From Leptasterias polaris (lineage: Eukaryota > Echinodermata > Asteroidea > Forcipulatida > Asteriidae), in the NCBI GenBank assembly GCA_037783415.1, contig JAZGTN010000180.1, positions 620,001-684,000 on the forward strand: DNA of 64,000 nt. Direction: 5' to 3'. This document shows positions 1 to 9,369 of the stretch, piece by piece. Position numbers and translations under genes: made by a program. The stretch's first letter is position 1; each line of letters begins with the position of its first letter. Below the pieces are notes generated by a model. It worked only from the letters and a program-made list of their open reading frames with translations. It did not search any database and was not told the DNA's origin.

Positions 1-62
1 ATCATGTGAGGGCAATACCGAAATAAATGTTTATTGAATTGAATTGAATTGAATTGAATTGC
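1..62 (+). repeat. Retroposon 3' tail with (TTGAA)n
   Basis: An AATAAATG-type stretch runs directly into about five TTGAA units. A short 3' end followed by a pentamer tail is the usual look of a LINE or LINE-mobilised SINE terminus. The body would lie left of the window, so the family cannot be named. Confidence 0.5.
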
Positions 63-1459
63 ATCCAATCTGTTAGATGAGTAGGATATCCAAGCAATGA
101 TCTGTTGGACTATTACACAGTCACACTCCCTGCTTGGCACTTGTATAAGTCTGACTGTGAACATTGCCCGTTAAATGTGGAAATACCAAATTCTATATTT
201 AAGTCTTTGTGACGTGTGAATGGAGTGTAGTATGCATGGATAACTCTGAGTCAGTTTTTCAGATTCAAACTAGGCAGGTTATTCTTGTGATGAATATCAA
301 AACTGTACTGTTTTGTTCAGGTCACTAAGGTCTTCCATGTATTTACATTTGCTGGTTCTATGTGAAATGAAATGACTGAGTGTATGGGGCTTGGGTGTGT
401 AATTGTAAGAGCATAGGAGTAGATCATGGAAGCTTGAAGGGATTGAGAACACACCTCAATTTCTGGAATAGTTCAATGTTATGGCAAATTTCTACATTGA
501 GTCTGAGTAAATAAAAAAACCCTTGAGAATAATTGAAGTCCCTGGTTTTACTGCAGCCTCTTGTTTGGGTTAGGGGAGCCCAGAGCTGCCAACTCTCTCT
601 GATTCTACACAAACTTCTCTAATTGTATAGCAATCTTTCCATGTTCAGATGAACAATATGAAAATCTCTCCAATTATAGAAACTTGTTCACTGGTATGTT
701 GGATGTAATTTTAACCCTCCTACTCTTGGTAACATTTTCCATTGAGTTGACCAACCATTTGAAACCATTCAACTGCACTGGTTGTGAATGATGGCACAAC
801 TGTGCACATAACATGTGTGTACTGTATGCATTTACCACATGATATTACATTGCAGGCTGGCATAGTTTATCTACCATTCAAAACCACAGTGGATGATATT
901 GAATGGTCAGACAGTAGAAGGGTTAAATATCTTCCAGATTGTTGTACACAATCTCCCTGATTGCAAGATGCAAATATTGGCAGCTCTGGGAGCCTGCGTA
1001 TGACTTAGCTATTTAAGTTACAGGTTGATCAGAATTCTTATGTTTGGTTCAATCAAACCCATAATTATATTGAGTCTGCAAGACATGTCAAATCAAACCA
1101 GTACTCAAATGACTTACAAGTATTTGGGCTTCTATTTTAGTACAGTGAGGTAATCAACCAAGTTACTGTATACAGAAAATATTTTATTTGATTTAAAATA
1201 TGCTTGGATGATTATTCCTTCCTGTTTTTGAAATTTCAAATAAATCCATGATCTGCTGGCGACTTAAAACTTGATTACAGGTTTGCAAAAAACAAATAGT
1301 GCATCAATCCTTGTGGGTGGTGTTTCTACATTCTGTCACTGAATAACTCAGACACATTTGTTTACTTTGATTCTAAATCATGTAAGGTTTAATACATGAT
1401 TAGTAAAGATTAATCAAATAAACTGTTATTTTATTAATCTCAAAGCTTACTGTAATGTA
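63..1459. other. No gene recognised
   Basis: AT-rich sequence with only short, unconvincing ORFs. I see no splice-bounded open frame, tRNA, or clear terminal repeat here. Confidence 0.5.
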
Positions 1460-1625
1460 ACAATCTGTTAATTTACTTTTAAATTTACAGAGAGTGAAGA
1501 AAAACCCAACCTCTGCTACAAGAGAAACACAAGAGAAACAGCAGTGTGCAAGTCCAGTATAAGACCAGCCTACCAAGAAGGTAATTGTTATGAAGTTTGT
1601 TGTAATAGAAACTTTTTGCATGCAG
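1460..1625 (+). repeat. Exon-like duplicated segment, copy 1
   Basis: This segment matches 5725-5865. Both have a pyrimidine tract and AAATTTACAG acceptor, an AG-AGTGAAGAA start, a TACAAGAGAAACAC core, and a CCAAGAAG|GTAA donor followed by TTATGAAGTTTGTTGTAA. The exon-like part is 1491-1580 (90 nt, against 78 nt in copy 2). Read in the frame that is open in copy 2, copy 1 has a TAA; read two bases later, copy 1 is open (NLCYKRNTRET) but copy 2 stops. The two copies therefore do not share one open frame, and at least one is dead. Confidence 0.5.
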
Positions 1626-1741
1626 TGTACCATGTGTGTAGAGTGCATTTGTGGCTCAAACCCCCATACGTGTGGCACTGTGATTCTTGGGATCACTGAA
1701 TGCGCATGTGCACCTTGTTGCCTAAACAACAAGCATTGTGT

Positions 1742-1912
1742 GTATGTTCCGTCCCAACCTTAGAATCAACCCAACTATAGTTGTGATCGGTCCTAATTGT
1801 GTTGCAGCATGTGCATTGTGCACAGTTCCTATCACACTTTCAGGCAATCCCCGTTATACTAAACTTGGTTCCAACTATAGTTGGGACGATTCTAAAGTTG
1901 GGACGGAGCCAA
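1742..1912. mobile_element. Short fold-back (MITE-like) element
   Basis: The left arm (GTATGTTCCGTCCCAAC, then TTAGAATC and CCCAACTATAGTTG) is repeated in inverted form at 1870-1912. The arms are about 40 bp, with a 4-base interruption near the right end and a few mismatches, around a spacer of roughly 85 bp. The whole unit is about 170 bp and codes for nothing. No clear target-site duplication is seen, so the family is unknown. Confidence 0.6.
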
Positions 1913-1930
1913 CATACCTAATTGTGATGT

Positions 1931-1950
1931 ACTACTACTACTACTACTAC
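1931..1950 (+). repeat. (ACT)n microsatellite
   Basis: Seven tandem trinucleotides just outside the fold-back element. Confidence 0.9.
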
Positions 1951-3480
1951 ATTGGCGCACAATTAGAGCATCAACTCAGAATTGGTTGTTGGTAATTAGT
2001 GAGTGCCCAATCTAAATCATAATTGCCTTACCCTTACAAAAAGTCGACTCTATAATCCCACACGTTGATGTGATGTTGTAAAGCCATTATGCAGATGTTG
2101 TCCAAACAATTTCACCGAGCTCATTTGCTTTTATTTGGACAAACAGGTAAAGTGGACAGTCAGGTTTTGGGTTTTTTTTAGGGGGGAGGGGAAGTTGCTC
2201 TTTGTTGTGATAGTTGGGGTAAGAGGTCTCTTAGGGTGTGTCAGTAAGAGTTGTTATGTTCCAGTGAAGGATCACAACATGATTTGTTTCCCTGGAATTG
2301 TGTTGCATTCACTCATCTTTAATTCTCATCATGTTTGCCAAACAAACTGGTGATACTTGCCTTTTGCAAACAAGTCTTAAACACAAGTTATTGTCAAACA
2401 GAAAAGGCTGATTATAAGTTTGTCTTAAATTTTAATGAAGAAAACGAATAACTATCGTCAACAAGAAAAATTACAGAAAGTACTTGTAGGTCGTGCACTG
2501 CAGTGATGTATACTGCCCTCACACTAGGCTTTGTTTCTTGTCTCATTCATTTTCATTTTGATCTGATATATAAAGTTAGAGGAATGACAAAGTTAAGATT
2601 ACCAACTGACTATTAGTACTCATGACTCCATACACTTTAACAATGTGTTTTGAAAGGGTGTAGGGCTATACAGTGTTAGCAGGACTGGATACAGCCACAG
2701 TGGACTGCTGGCCAGAGTTGAGTGATTTTAACCCCAACAACCAAATAAGTCCCCAGTCTTTTTTAAATTCATATGTTTTCATTGTTTCCTTACAATGTAT
2801 TTATTGTACGTAAGCTTTTCATATTCAACGTGCTCAAAAAGTTCAGCAAATATCAACATCAACCACTAAAATAACCGGAGGTGTTCGTGCACAAATTGTT
2901 TTCTAATTCAGAGCTTAGTTTGAGCTGTAGTCCAAGTTGCTTTGGTTTTGTTTCCATTACCAGCTTTTTAAAATTCATCATAGAGCTATCGAATCTTCCA
3001 CGGATGTATTTTATACAAAATATCAGGAAAGAACTTAAACAGTTGTTATACAAACTTTATAAAAATATGTCAACAAATAAGGAAAAGTTAGTGATTGTCA
3101 AACTTTTTGTTTCTATATTTTCAACTGCTGAATTCCAGAAGCAGAAATTAAAAGTATGCAAACAGGGAAAGAACATTGCGTCAAAAACTCCTCTTTACAC
3201 TGTTACAAATTAGTGTCAGAAATTAATCTTTTATATTTGAATAGAGCTGAATAAATTCAAACCCACAGTATATTCTATTGATAAGTCTATATTAAAACCA
3301 TTTATTACATTGACATTGACTTTTAGTTTCTAATATAGGCCTACAGTGAAGGACATTTTGAAGCCAAACTGCCTTGTCAAAAATAAAAAGATCTATAAAA
3401 GACATTACAAGTACAAGTACTCCCGCCCAAAAGTGCACCCCACTAGCTCTACTTAAGCTGCAACACCACCAGCAGTCCAG
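1951..3480. other. No gene recognised
   Basis: AT-rich DNA with a G-rich patch near 2165-2200. A 110-codon ORF at 2881-3213 lacks recognisable domains and has AT-driven composition, so I do not call it a gene. Confidence 0.45.
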
Positions 3481-3486
3481 CATTCT

Positions 3487-3523
3487 CCTGAAGACGAACA
3501 GAGTATACTGTTCGAAACGTTGA
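3487..3523 (+). other. CTGAAGA-hairpin-GAAAC motif
   Basis: The order is CTGAAGA, then a hairpin with arms GAACAG/CTGTTC around AGTATA, then GAAACGTTGAG. The pattern resembles the hammerhead ribozyme core (CUGANGA, stem II, GAAA), and hammerhead motifs are known in Penelope-like and other retroelements. An extra C sits between the box and the stem, and no convincing stem III or cleavage triplet could be placed. I treat it as a repeat-borne motif and not as a proven ribozyme. Confidence 0.35.
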
Positions 3524-3532
3524 GACCAAACC

Positions 3533-3548
3533 GGCTCTTTTCAGGGCC
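3533..3548 (+). promoter_or_regulatory. Histone-type 3' stem-loop consensus match
   Basis: GGCTCT-TTTC-AGGGCC fits the metazoan histone mRNA stem-loop consensus GGYYYUUYUNARRRCC at every position: a 6-bp stem with one U-G pair and a 4-nt loop. It is preceded by ACCAAACC, like the CCAAA usual 5' of histone stem-loops, and followed 15-20 nt later by AAAAGAGA, which resembles a purine-rich U7-binding element. No histone coding sequence lies nearby. It sits directly after the CTGAAGA motif and is probably part of a dispersed repeat. Confidence 0.45.
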
Positions 3549-3715
3549 AACACTCCTTCCAAAAGAGATTATACACATGGTTGTACCCGCAAGTTCACTA
3601 CTATTTACATTTATAGTTATAGTTACTTCTTACAAGTACTCTAGCTGATTCAATGTATGTTGAAGCATAGGCCCTTCTGCATGTATAACTGTGTACAGGA
3701 ATTGTATACAACTGT

Positions 3716-3905
3716 GGGAGTGCAACACAGACGGACAACAATAGTAACCATGGTAACTTGCAAAGTGAAACTGAAAGTTGATATCAAGTTCAATATTCTG
3801 TACATGGTTCAGTTGTTCCTTTGTATGCTGTACATGTACCAGTCAGCCAGCCTGTACTGCTATGTGAATCTAGGAGGAAATCAAAGTTTGGAGTGAAATA
3901 AATGT
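3716..3905 (+). repeat. Dispersed repeat, copy 1
   Basis: GTGCAACACAGAC, GGTAACTTGCAAA, GTTGATATCAAGTTCAATAT, GTACCAGTCAGC and CTAGGAGGAAAT occur here in the same order as at 6140-6395. The copies differ by indels. No coding potential is shared. Confidence 0.65.
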
Positions 3906-4219
3906 TAAAGTTTTAAAACTGACTTTTAACTTTAACTTCAATATTACATTTACAAGAGCCTTGTATAAGAATGAAACTCAAGATTGTTTGACTGGTTCCA
4001 GATGAGTGAGTTCAAATAATGAGAAACATTAATTGTCCATAAATCTGTATTGCAATGACGTTTTGACTTGAAACATTCATACTTTTTTGGGGTCGTGGAC
4101 TTGCATATTCATATTAAAATATAAAAGTCATATTTGTTACACCCCGGTGCCAGTTGAACGAGCTAAAACAATCAAACAAAACCGACTTGAAACTTGTTGA
4201 TTAATTTTATATATTTTTG

Positions 4220-4500
4220 TTTATTCATTTATTAATTCTGGTGGTAAAGCCAAGGACATTCCGAAAAGCAAACTCAATCATTACACTAGCCAAGAACCTC
4301 TTGGATAGAAGACAATGAAGGAAGTTTCAATTATAGATGTGGGAGGAAAACCCTAGATAATTATTCTAAGGAAAACCCATGCAATCGGGCAGGGACTGAA
4401 AACCCAAACCACTTACAAGTAGTGCCCCAGGTGGGATTTGAACCGAGGTCCCAGAGGTTGAAGGCAAGGCAAGATACCACAACACCAGCCTGACTGCCCT
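4220..4500 (-). mobile_element. tRNA-derived SINE
   Basis: On the minus strand the right end reads like a tRNA: an A-box-like AGTCAGGCTGGTGTTGTGG followed by a B box, GGTTCAAATCC (complement of 4433-4443). The remaining body runs leftward to an AT-rich tail near 4220. It has the internal Pol III promoter typical of SINEs. Confidence 0.6.
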
Positions 4501-5540
4501 GTTTCAAGTATTGGCACTGACATGCAGATTTATATAAAAGAAATAAAACTCATGTTTTTGACAACAGCAGTTCCAATTTAACGAGCAACAAAATAATAAT
4601 ATAAAAAGTTATAGAATATGGATGAGTCCATTAGTGCAGATCTTATAAGAATCATCTTATCCAAACAAAGAAAGGAAACAAGTGGTACAAGTAATGGCAG
4701 TTATGTCCTGGCTTTGTAAACATTTTCTAAGTTAGGTGAAACCTGCTCATACACACCTCAAACACGTCATATACATGATGTAAACATTGTGTAATCTTTC
4801 ATTTAAAGATATTAATGTGGAATCTTAACGTTTGCCTTTTACCTATTTGTTCCCGTTTGTTTCTCTTCCCAGTCAACCTTAACCCATCCTGATGCCCCCT
4901 GCTATTCCCATTTCAAACCAAGTGTGCAGTTGTCAAGTGCATACCTGTTAATGTCTGCACCCCTAACATCAGTTGATCAAATGATTGGTTTTCTATTAGT
5001 TAATGTCTTGCCATCAGGCGATCAGCAGCTTACCTTGGCAGCTTTGCTGTTCTTGATGTTGTTGTGAAGTTAGCAAGAAAACTTGAGACAAGTCTATGGC
5101 AATAAACTGACAGTATTTAATCAGGAAGCTTGCATTTTGAATGTACCGTTTATATTACCAGTCCAAGTAGATAAACTTATCTTTCTGACATACCTGAAAT
5201 TCATGTACAAATGATTAGAAATGATTGGAAAAAGATTATGAGTAAAACTAGTTTTCTCTTGTTGCAAAAGGTCATGGAGATAAATGTTTGGATGTTGAGT
5301 GACAGCCGGTTTGCTTGAAACCACTCATAGGTTGATATACGAGTATGCATTCACTGAGAAAAAGAAGAAAAGTCTTGGCAAAAGAATAAAGGACAAGTTG
5401 TTGGAAGAATGATTAATGCATTGCCAAAGTACCATGAAATAATTATGATGAACTGTCAGAGGTAATAGTTATGTATTTTAATACATTGAAAACTACCTTG
5501 TATAAATAGCTGCAGAACCAGTCATGTGAAAGGCCTTGAA
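4501..5540. other. No gene recognised
   Basis: AT-rich, with no recognisable coding, RNA or terminal-repeat signal. Confidence 0.45.
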
Positions 5541-5542
5541 TA

Positions 5543-5660
5543 TTATATTGATCTAGCTAGTCTGTGTAATAATTTGTTTTGGTTAATTGTGTCAAAAGCT
5601 TTAGACAAGTGAATGAAAAAACCCTTGGTGTAACAATTGTTTTGAAGATGTTGATGATTT
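5543..5660 (-). pseudogene. Non-LTR reverse transcriptase fragment (motif A)
   Basis: The minus strand encodes FFIHLSKAFDTINQNKLL, which matches the CR1/L2/Jockey-type RT block (I/V)DLSKAFDT(I/V)NH..LL. The first aspartate of that block, a metal ligand, is His here, and the frame stops soon after, so this is a dead fragment. No other RT motifs were found next to it. Confidence 0.7.
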
Positions 5661-5744
5661 TTGGAAGGACAAGCAGTGCCGTAAAAGTAGAATACATGAT
5701 GGGTATGAATAATCAAACAATCTGATACTTTTTTAAATTTACAG

Positions 5745-5822
5745 AAAGTGAAGAAGACATCAACCTCTGGTACAAGAGAAACACCAGAGGTCAAGTCAAG
5801 TAAGACCAGTCTAACCAAGAAG
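5745..5822 (+). CDS. Candidate internal exon, Ser/Thr/Lys-rich (copy 2 of 1491-1580)
   Basis: A 78-nt interval is bounded by TTTACAG and AAG|GTAAGC. It is open in phase 0 for 26 codons, beginning KVKKTSTSGTRE and ending SKTSLTKK. Composition is basic and Ser/Thr-rich, as in disordered linkers. The next phase-compatible candidate is 6495-6541. The host protein is not recognised. The alternative is that the whole segment is a non-coding duplicated repeat, because the sister copy does not keep the frame. Confidence 0.3.
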
Positions 5823-5849
5823 GTAAGCGTTATGAAGTTTGTTGTAATT

Positions 5850-6060
5850 ATTGTCTTGTAATAAGGTTAGCTTAGTGGTTTCTTTCCCTGCATTACCTCA
5901 TCAGTGGACCTGGTTAGAATCCTTCTTCAGACCAGATCCTTTTGTATGCATCTGGGTGGTGTTTTTAGTGGTTGGTCTTTTTAGTGGTTTATTCACTGCC
6001 TTACACTTGTAATGGACCATGGTTTGAATCCCTGTTCAGTTTCCGACCAGAGCCTTGTAT
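5850..6060 (+). mobile_element. tRNA-derived SINE (tandem halves)
   Basis: GGTTAGCTTAGTGG (A-box-like) and GGTTAGAATCC (B-box-like), then a second GGTTTGAATCC box at about 6031, each followed by CAGACCAG or CGACCAGAGCC. It resembles the copies near 20570 and 59750. Confidence 0.6.
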
Positions 6061-6139
6061 GTAGAGTGCATATTTATAAGATCTGTATTTGAGCATACTG
6101 TTATACATGTAGCTCGGTATGTATTCCACTACACCATCT

Positions 6140-6395
6140 CTGTATACATGTAAGTGCAACACAGACAGATAACAATGGTAACTTGCAAACTGAAAGTTGA
6201 TATCAAGTTCAATATCAACCATACAGACATACCACAATGGTACATGTAGTTTCAAACAAAAGTTCGATACTCAATAAATGGTTCAGTGGTTTCTATGAAT
6301 GATGTGCCTACCTGTAGCTGTACCAGTCAGCTAACCTTAGGGTGTACTGATGTACATGTACCTGCTGCGTGACTCTAGGAGGAAATAAACGTTCT
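6140..6395 (+). repeat. Dispersed repeat, copy 2
   Basis: Counterpart of 3716-3905, with extra sequence in the middle (about 6210-6300). The pair lies about 2.4 kb apart in the same orientation, so a local duplication is as likely as two independent insertions. Confidence 0.6.
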
Positions 6396-6494
6396 TTGCC
6401 AAGTGCCATTTTGGGAGGGACCAGCTCTGGTTTCGTGTAGATTTCTTTGTTGTGAATTCAGAAAGAAAACACAACTTCTTTTTTGTTCAACAAG

Positions 6495-6541
6495 CCCAAG
6501 GACAATTTTGGCAGTACTTCAGACATTGGAACAGCGTCTAG
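6495..6541 (+). CDS. Candidate short exon
   Basis: 47 nt between a TTTTTTGTTCAACAAG acceptor-like stretch and a perfect GTGAGT donor. Phase 0, compatible with 5745-5822, reads PKDNFGSTSDIGTAS. Another frame gives TILAVLQTLEQRL, so the choice is uncertain. Protein not recognised. Confidence 0.25.
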
Positions 6542-7096
6542 GTGAGTACAGATCACACATAATGATTCAGCTTTGCTCAGTTCCCTTAGCTGGAGATAGG
6601 CCTAAATGTATATCTATGTTGTGCAACATTACAAACTTCCTGAAATATTGAACTGTGTAAAAGAACATTTCTAAATCAAGTTGGCTGTTGAAGACAAGAA
6701 AAAGTGAGGGATTTTAAATAACATGATTAACACATTTTATCATTCAGTGAACAAGTGCTTTGTTGTTGTAAGCTTCAGTGGGTTGTTCAATCAATCAAGT
6801 TTCTTCTTACCTATTTGAAGATGCACTGATTGTTACACTGAGTGAACCAGAGTGTAATACTTTTGCAATTCGATCTTGGTCATACCTGTGTCCTATGCAC
6901 TGTAGTATAACACATGACATTTGCACAATGTAATTTCTATTATGTACTTGTGACAAACAGATGATCCTTTTAATCAAATAATAGTAAATTTTAATCTTTG
7001 GTAGTTGACCAGTCAGAGAGCTGATCAGTAAAACATTTTTAAAAGCAGTTTCTACATGCGTGTTTGAATGGGTCCGTTGTATCAAACTTTCAAATG

Positions 7097-7180
7097 GTCT
7101 GGTGTACCCAAGGGGTCTGTTGTACCCAAGGGGTCTGTTGTACCCAAGGGGTCTGATGTGCTCAATGGTTCTGGTGTGCC
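7097..7180 (+). repeat. 20-bp minisatellite
   Basis: About four units of GGTCTGKTGTACCCAAGG, the last one diverged. It lies inside a 163-codon minus-strand ORF, whose repeated GYNRPL block is only a reading of this repeat. Confidence 0.8.
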
Positions 7181-7627
7181 AACTTGAATTTCTTTGAAGG
7201 TATTTGCCGGTTTGTCCCCACTGCATTAGTTTGGTATAAAAATAGTAAGAAACATTGTCAGTGTTTGGATTGAAGTAAAAACTTAACAAACATAACAATA
7301 ACCATGAATGTATGGAATCGTTTCTCTAGATGCAAGTGCTTTTGCTAACAATGTTTGGTCCTGGTGGCCAGTTAGAAATATATATTTATTTTTTTAATAA
7401 TGAATATTCATGATTCTTCTAATGTCTTTGGGCTAGTTTTAAATAGATCAGGACCATGGCTGGTACCCACACATGCTGTTTGTTTAAGTGTACCATTCAT
7501 ATTCATGTGTATTGAAGTAAAAAACACCTTATCAAGAACTATGAGCTCTGGAGCCAAAGTGGCTGGGAGTTTAAACATAGTCTGCATGGATGAAGTTTTC
7601 TATTCACAGAAAAAAAAAAACATTATT

Positions 7628-7776
7628 AGCTGTTCCGACTAATCCTGTCGGAACAGCTTTTGTTTTCGTCCAGATTTTTATTTTTAAGCTGTTACGACCT
7701 AGCTGTCGGAACAGGTATTGTTTTCGTCGAGATTTATATTATATTTAGCTGTTCCGACCTAGCTGTCGGAACAGCT
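7628..7776 (+). repeat. Triple hairpin tandem repeat
   Basis: Three units spaced 59-60 bp, each with arms AGCTGTTCCGAC/GTCGGAACAGCT around a 6-7 nt loop, followed by a T-rich TTTTGTTTTCGTCGAGATTT segment. Hairpins lie at 7628-7658, 7687-7715 and 7747-7776. Units 1 and 3 keep perfect 12-bp arms; unit 2 has an A for C in the left arm and a G for C near the end of the right arm. Confidence 0.85.
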
Positions 7777-8047
7777 TTTGTTTTCGTCGAGATTTTTATT
7801 ATTTTTCTTATACATTTGTTTCCGCCTAAATCCCATAGCATTTGTACACGTTTTTTGTATACAGCTAGTATCCTTGAGCGTAATACGAAAGAGTGAGATA
7901 ATTATATAAAATTGAAGCTTAGTAAATAAACTAAACTCTAAATGTAATAAATGTTAAAATTCTCAATTAATTAGCCACTTAACAGCAAGGTGAATATTTA
8001 ATTAGCCAACCTTGTTAGCACCATATCTCAAAAGTATACCCCCGATC

Positions 8048-8825
8048 AGGGGGGGGGGTGGAAGGGGTGTTGCGCAATCATTTGCGATCGCTGTTTGGGT
8101 ACACTCCATTTAAAAAATAGGTAATGACCATTAAAAAACAAAAAGAAATCCATGTATACCGTTAAAATTCTCTCTTTATCAGCACTGAAAACATAACAGT
8201 GTATATCGTAAGAGTATTTTCAATTGTTGAGATGCTTAATTTTAAATAAAGTGCGTAAAAATATTATCGAAAATTTACCGTTGGTTTATTGCAGCGGCTA
8301 ACGTGTATGAATGGGTCCAGGTGGGAATTTCGTTACAAATGGTCTCCCCTAAAATGGCTACAAATCGACATAATATGAATTTTTTTTTCGTTCATCCTCT
8401 GATTATTTTCCATTAACGTAATATTTAGGAATAGATCTTTCATTCCTGAAAGTTTAATCAAAATCCCTCAGTACAGCCTCTAGATATATTTGACGATTTG
8501 TAAAAGTTAAGTGTTTTTGGAGAGAATGGATCCCGCCAATACTTATTTTGCGTTCAAACGATCTCTGTTGACGGACGGGAACATTTGCCGCAGGTAATTG
8601 TAATTCTGAGGCAACATACACATCTAAAACAGATATGTTATACATGTCGTTTAGGTTAAATATATGTTGTTTATTAAATAGTTAATTTACTGAAGCAGTT
8701 GGCAAGGCAAAACAAAAATTTACAAATGTTTTCTGGTGTAAAGATTTTGTGAATTTACAACATTTGAAGATAACAATACCCTCTGATAAAATGGACTCGT
8801 CCAGGCAGTCTCAACGGCACGCAGC
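8048..8825 (+). repeat. Poly-G-headed dispersed repeat, copy 1
   Basis: Starts with a run of G, then CGCAATCATT, CAGTCGC/GATCGC, TACACTCCATTT, and ends with CAACATTTGAAGATAACA and GACTCGTCCA. The same blocks occur in the same order at 46940-47245, where about 470 bp of the middle is missing. Non-coding; element class unknown. Confidence 0.65.
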
Positions 8826-9365
8826 GGAGAGCAACCGTAAATTCAAATAGTGTGTACTGTGCATACACCATAGAAATAGAATGGCATACACACACACATC
8901 CGTTTGTACGTGGGGAGCTTCGACCAGTGCATCCACGTCGCGATGGTCGAATGAGATTATTTTCAACGTAGGTGGCGCGCTGGTGGCGCTACCCCTTCCG
9001 CGTCCCCTGCCCCGATCGTCAAACTTTTTTCAGTTAAGGACTTGTCTTATAGATGTGCTTTTAGCCTAACATTCTCCGTCACGTCATCATGACGTCAGTC
9101 GTAGGCGTTTTTACGATTAGTGTACAAAACACAAACGTTTTGGTGACGTTTAGGTGATTCACGCTGTGCTTTTTTTATTAGGTCCAGTCACCTACTTTTG
9201 TTTCGTTACTCTGGAATACAGATCGTGTATTGTGAAAGCCTGTCAAGAATGGGACTTATCTCAGTTCGCCCAGAAGTAATCCTTAGATGTTATTGACAAA
9301 CATTCTTAATTAGTTAATCACTAAATGATAGCAGTGTGAAGTTTTAATTAGCCAAACTTGTCTCT
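8826..9365 (+). other. Locally GC-richer stretch upstream of the TRIM gene
   Basis: CpG and GC content rise here (GGTGGCGCGCTGGTGGCGC near 8972), unlike the surroundings. It lies about 1.6 kb upstream of the spliced 5'UTR of the TRIM gene and could hold its first exon or promoter. There is no direct evidence of a start site. Confidence 0.25.
9081..9097 (+). promoter_or_regulatory. CRE-like palindrome
   Basis: ACGTCATCATGACGT is a perfect 7+1+7 palindrome, and 9090-9097 is TGACGTCA, the full ATF/CREB site. Its position in the GC-richer stretch makes a promoter role possible. Confidence 0.3.
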
Positions 9366-9369
9366 GTAA

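Noticed and set aside
2881..3213. 110-codon ORF
   Set aside because: AT-driven Lys/Leu/Phe composition, no domain, no splice context.
3400..3600. Real histone gene 3' end
   Set aside because: No histone coding sequence upstream on either strand; the stem-loop sits in a repeat-like context.
6807..7298. 163-codon minus-strand ORF
   Set aside because: Its only notable part, repeated GYNRPL, is the 20-bp minisatellite at 7097-7180; the rest has no domain.
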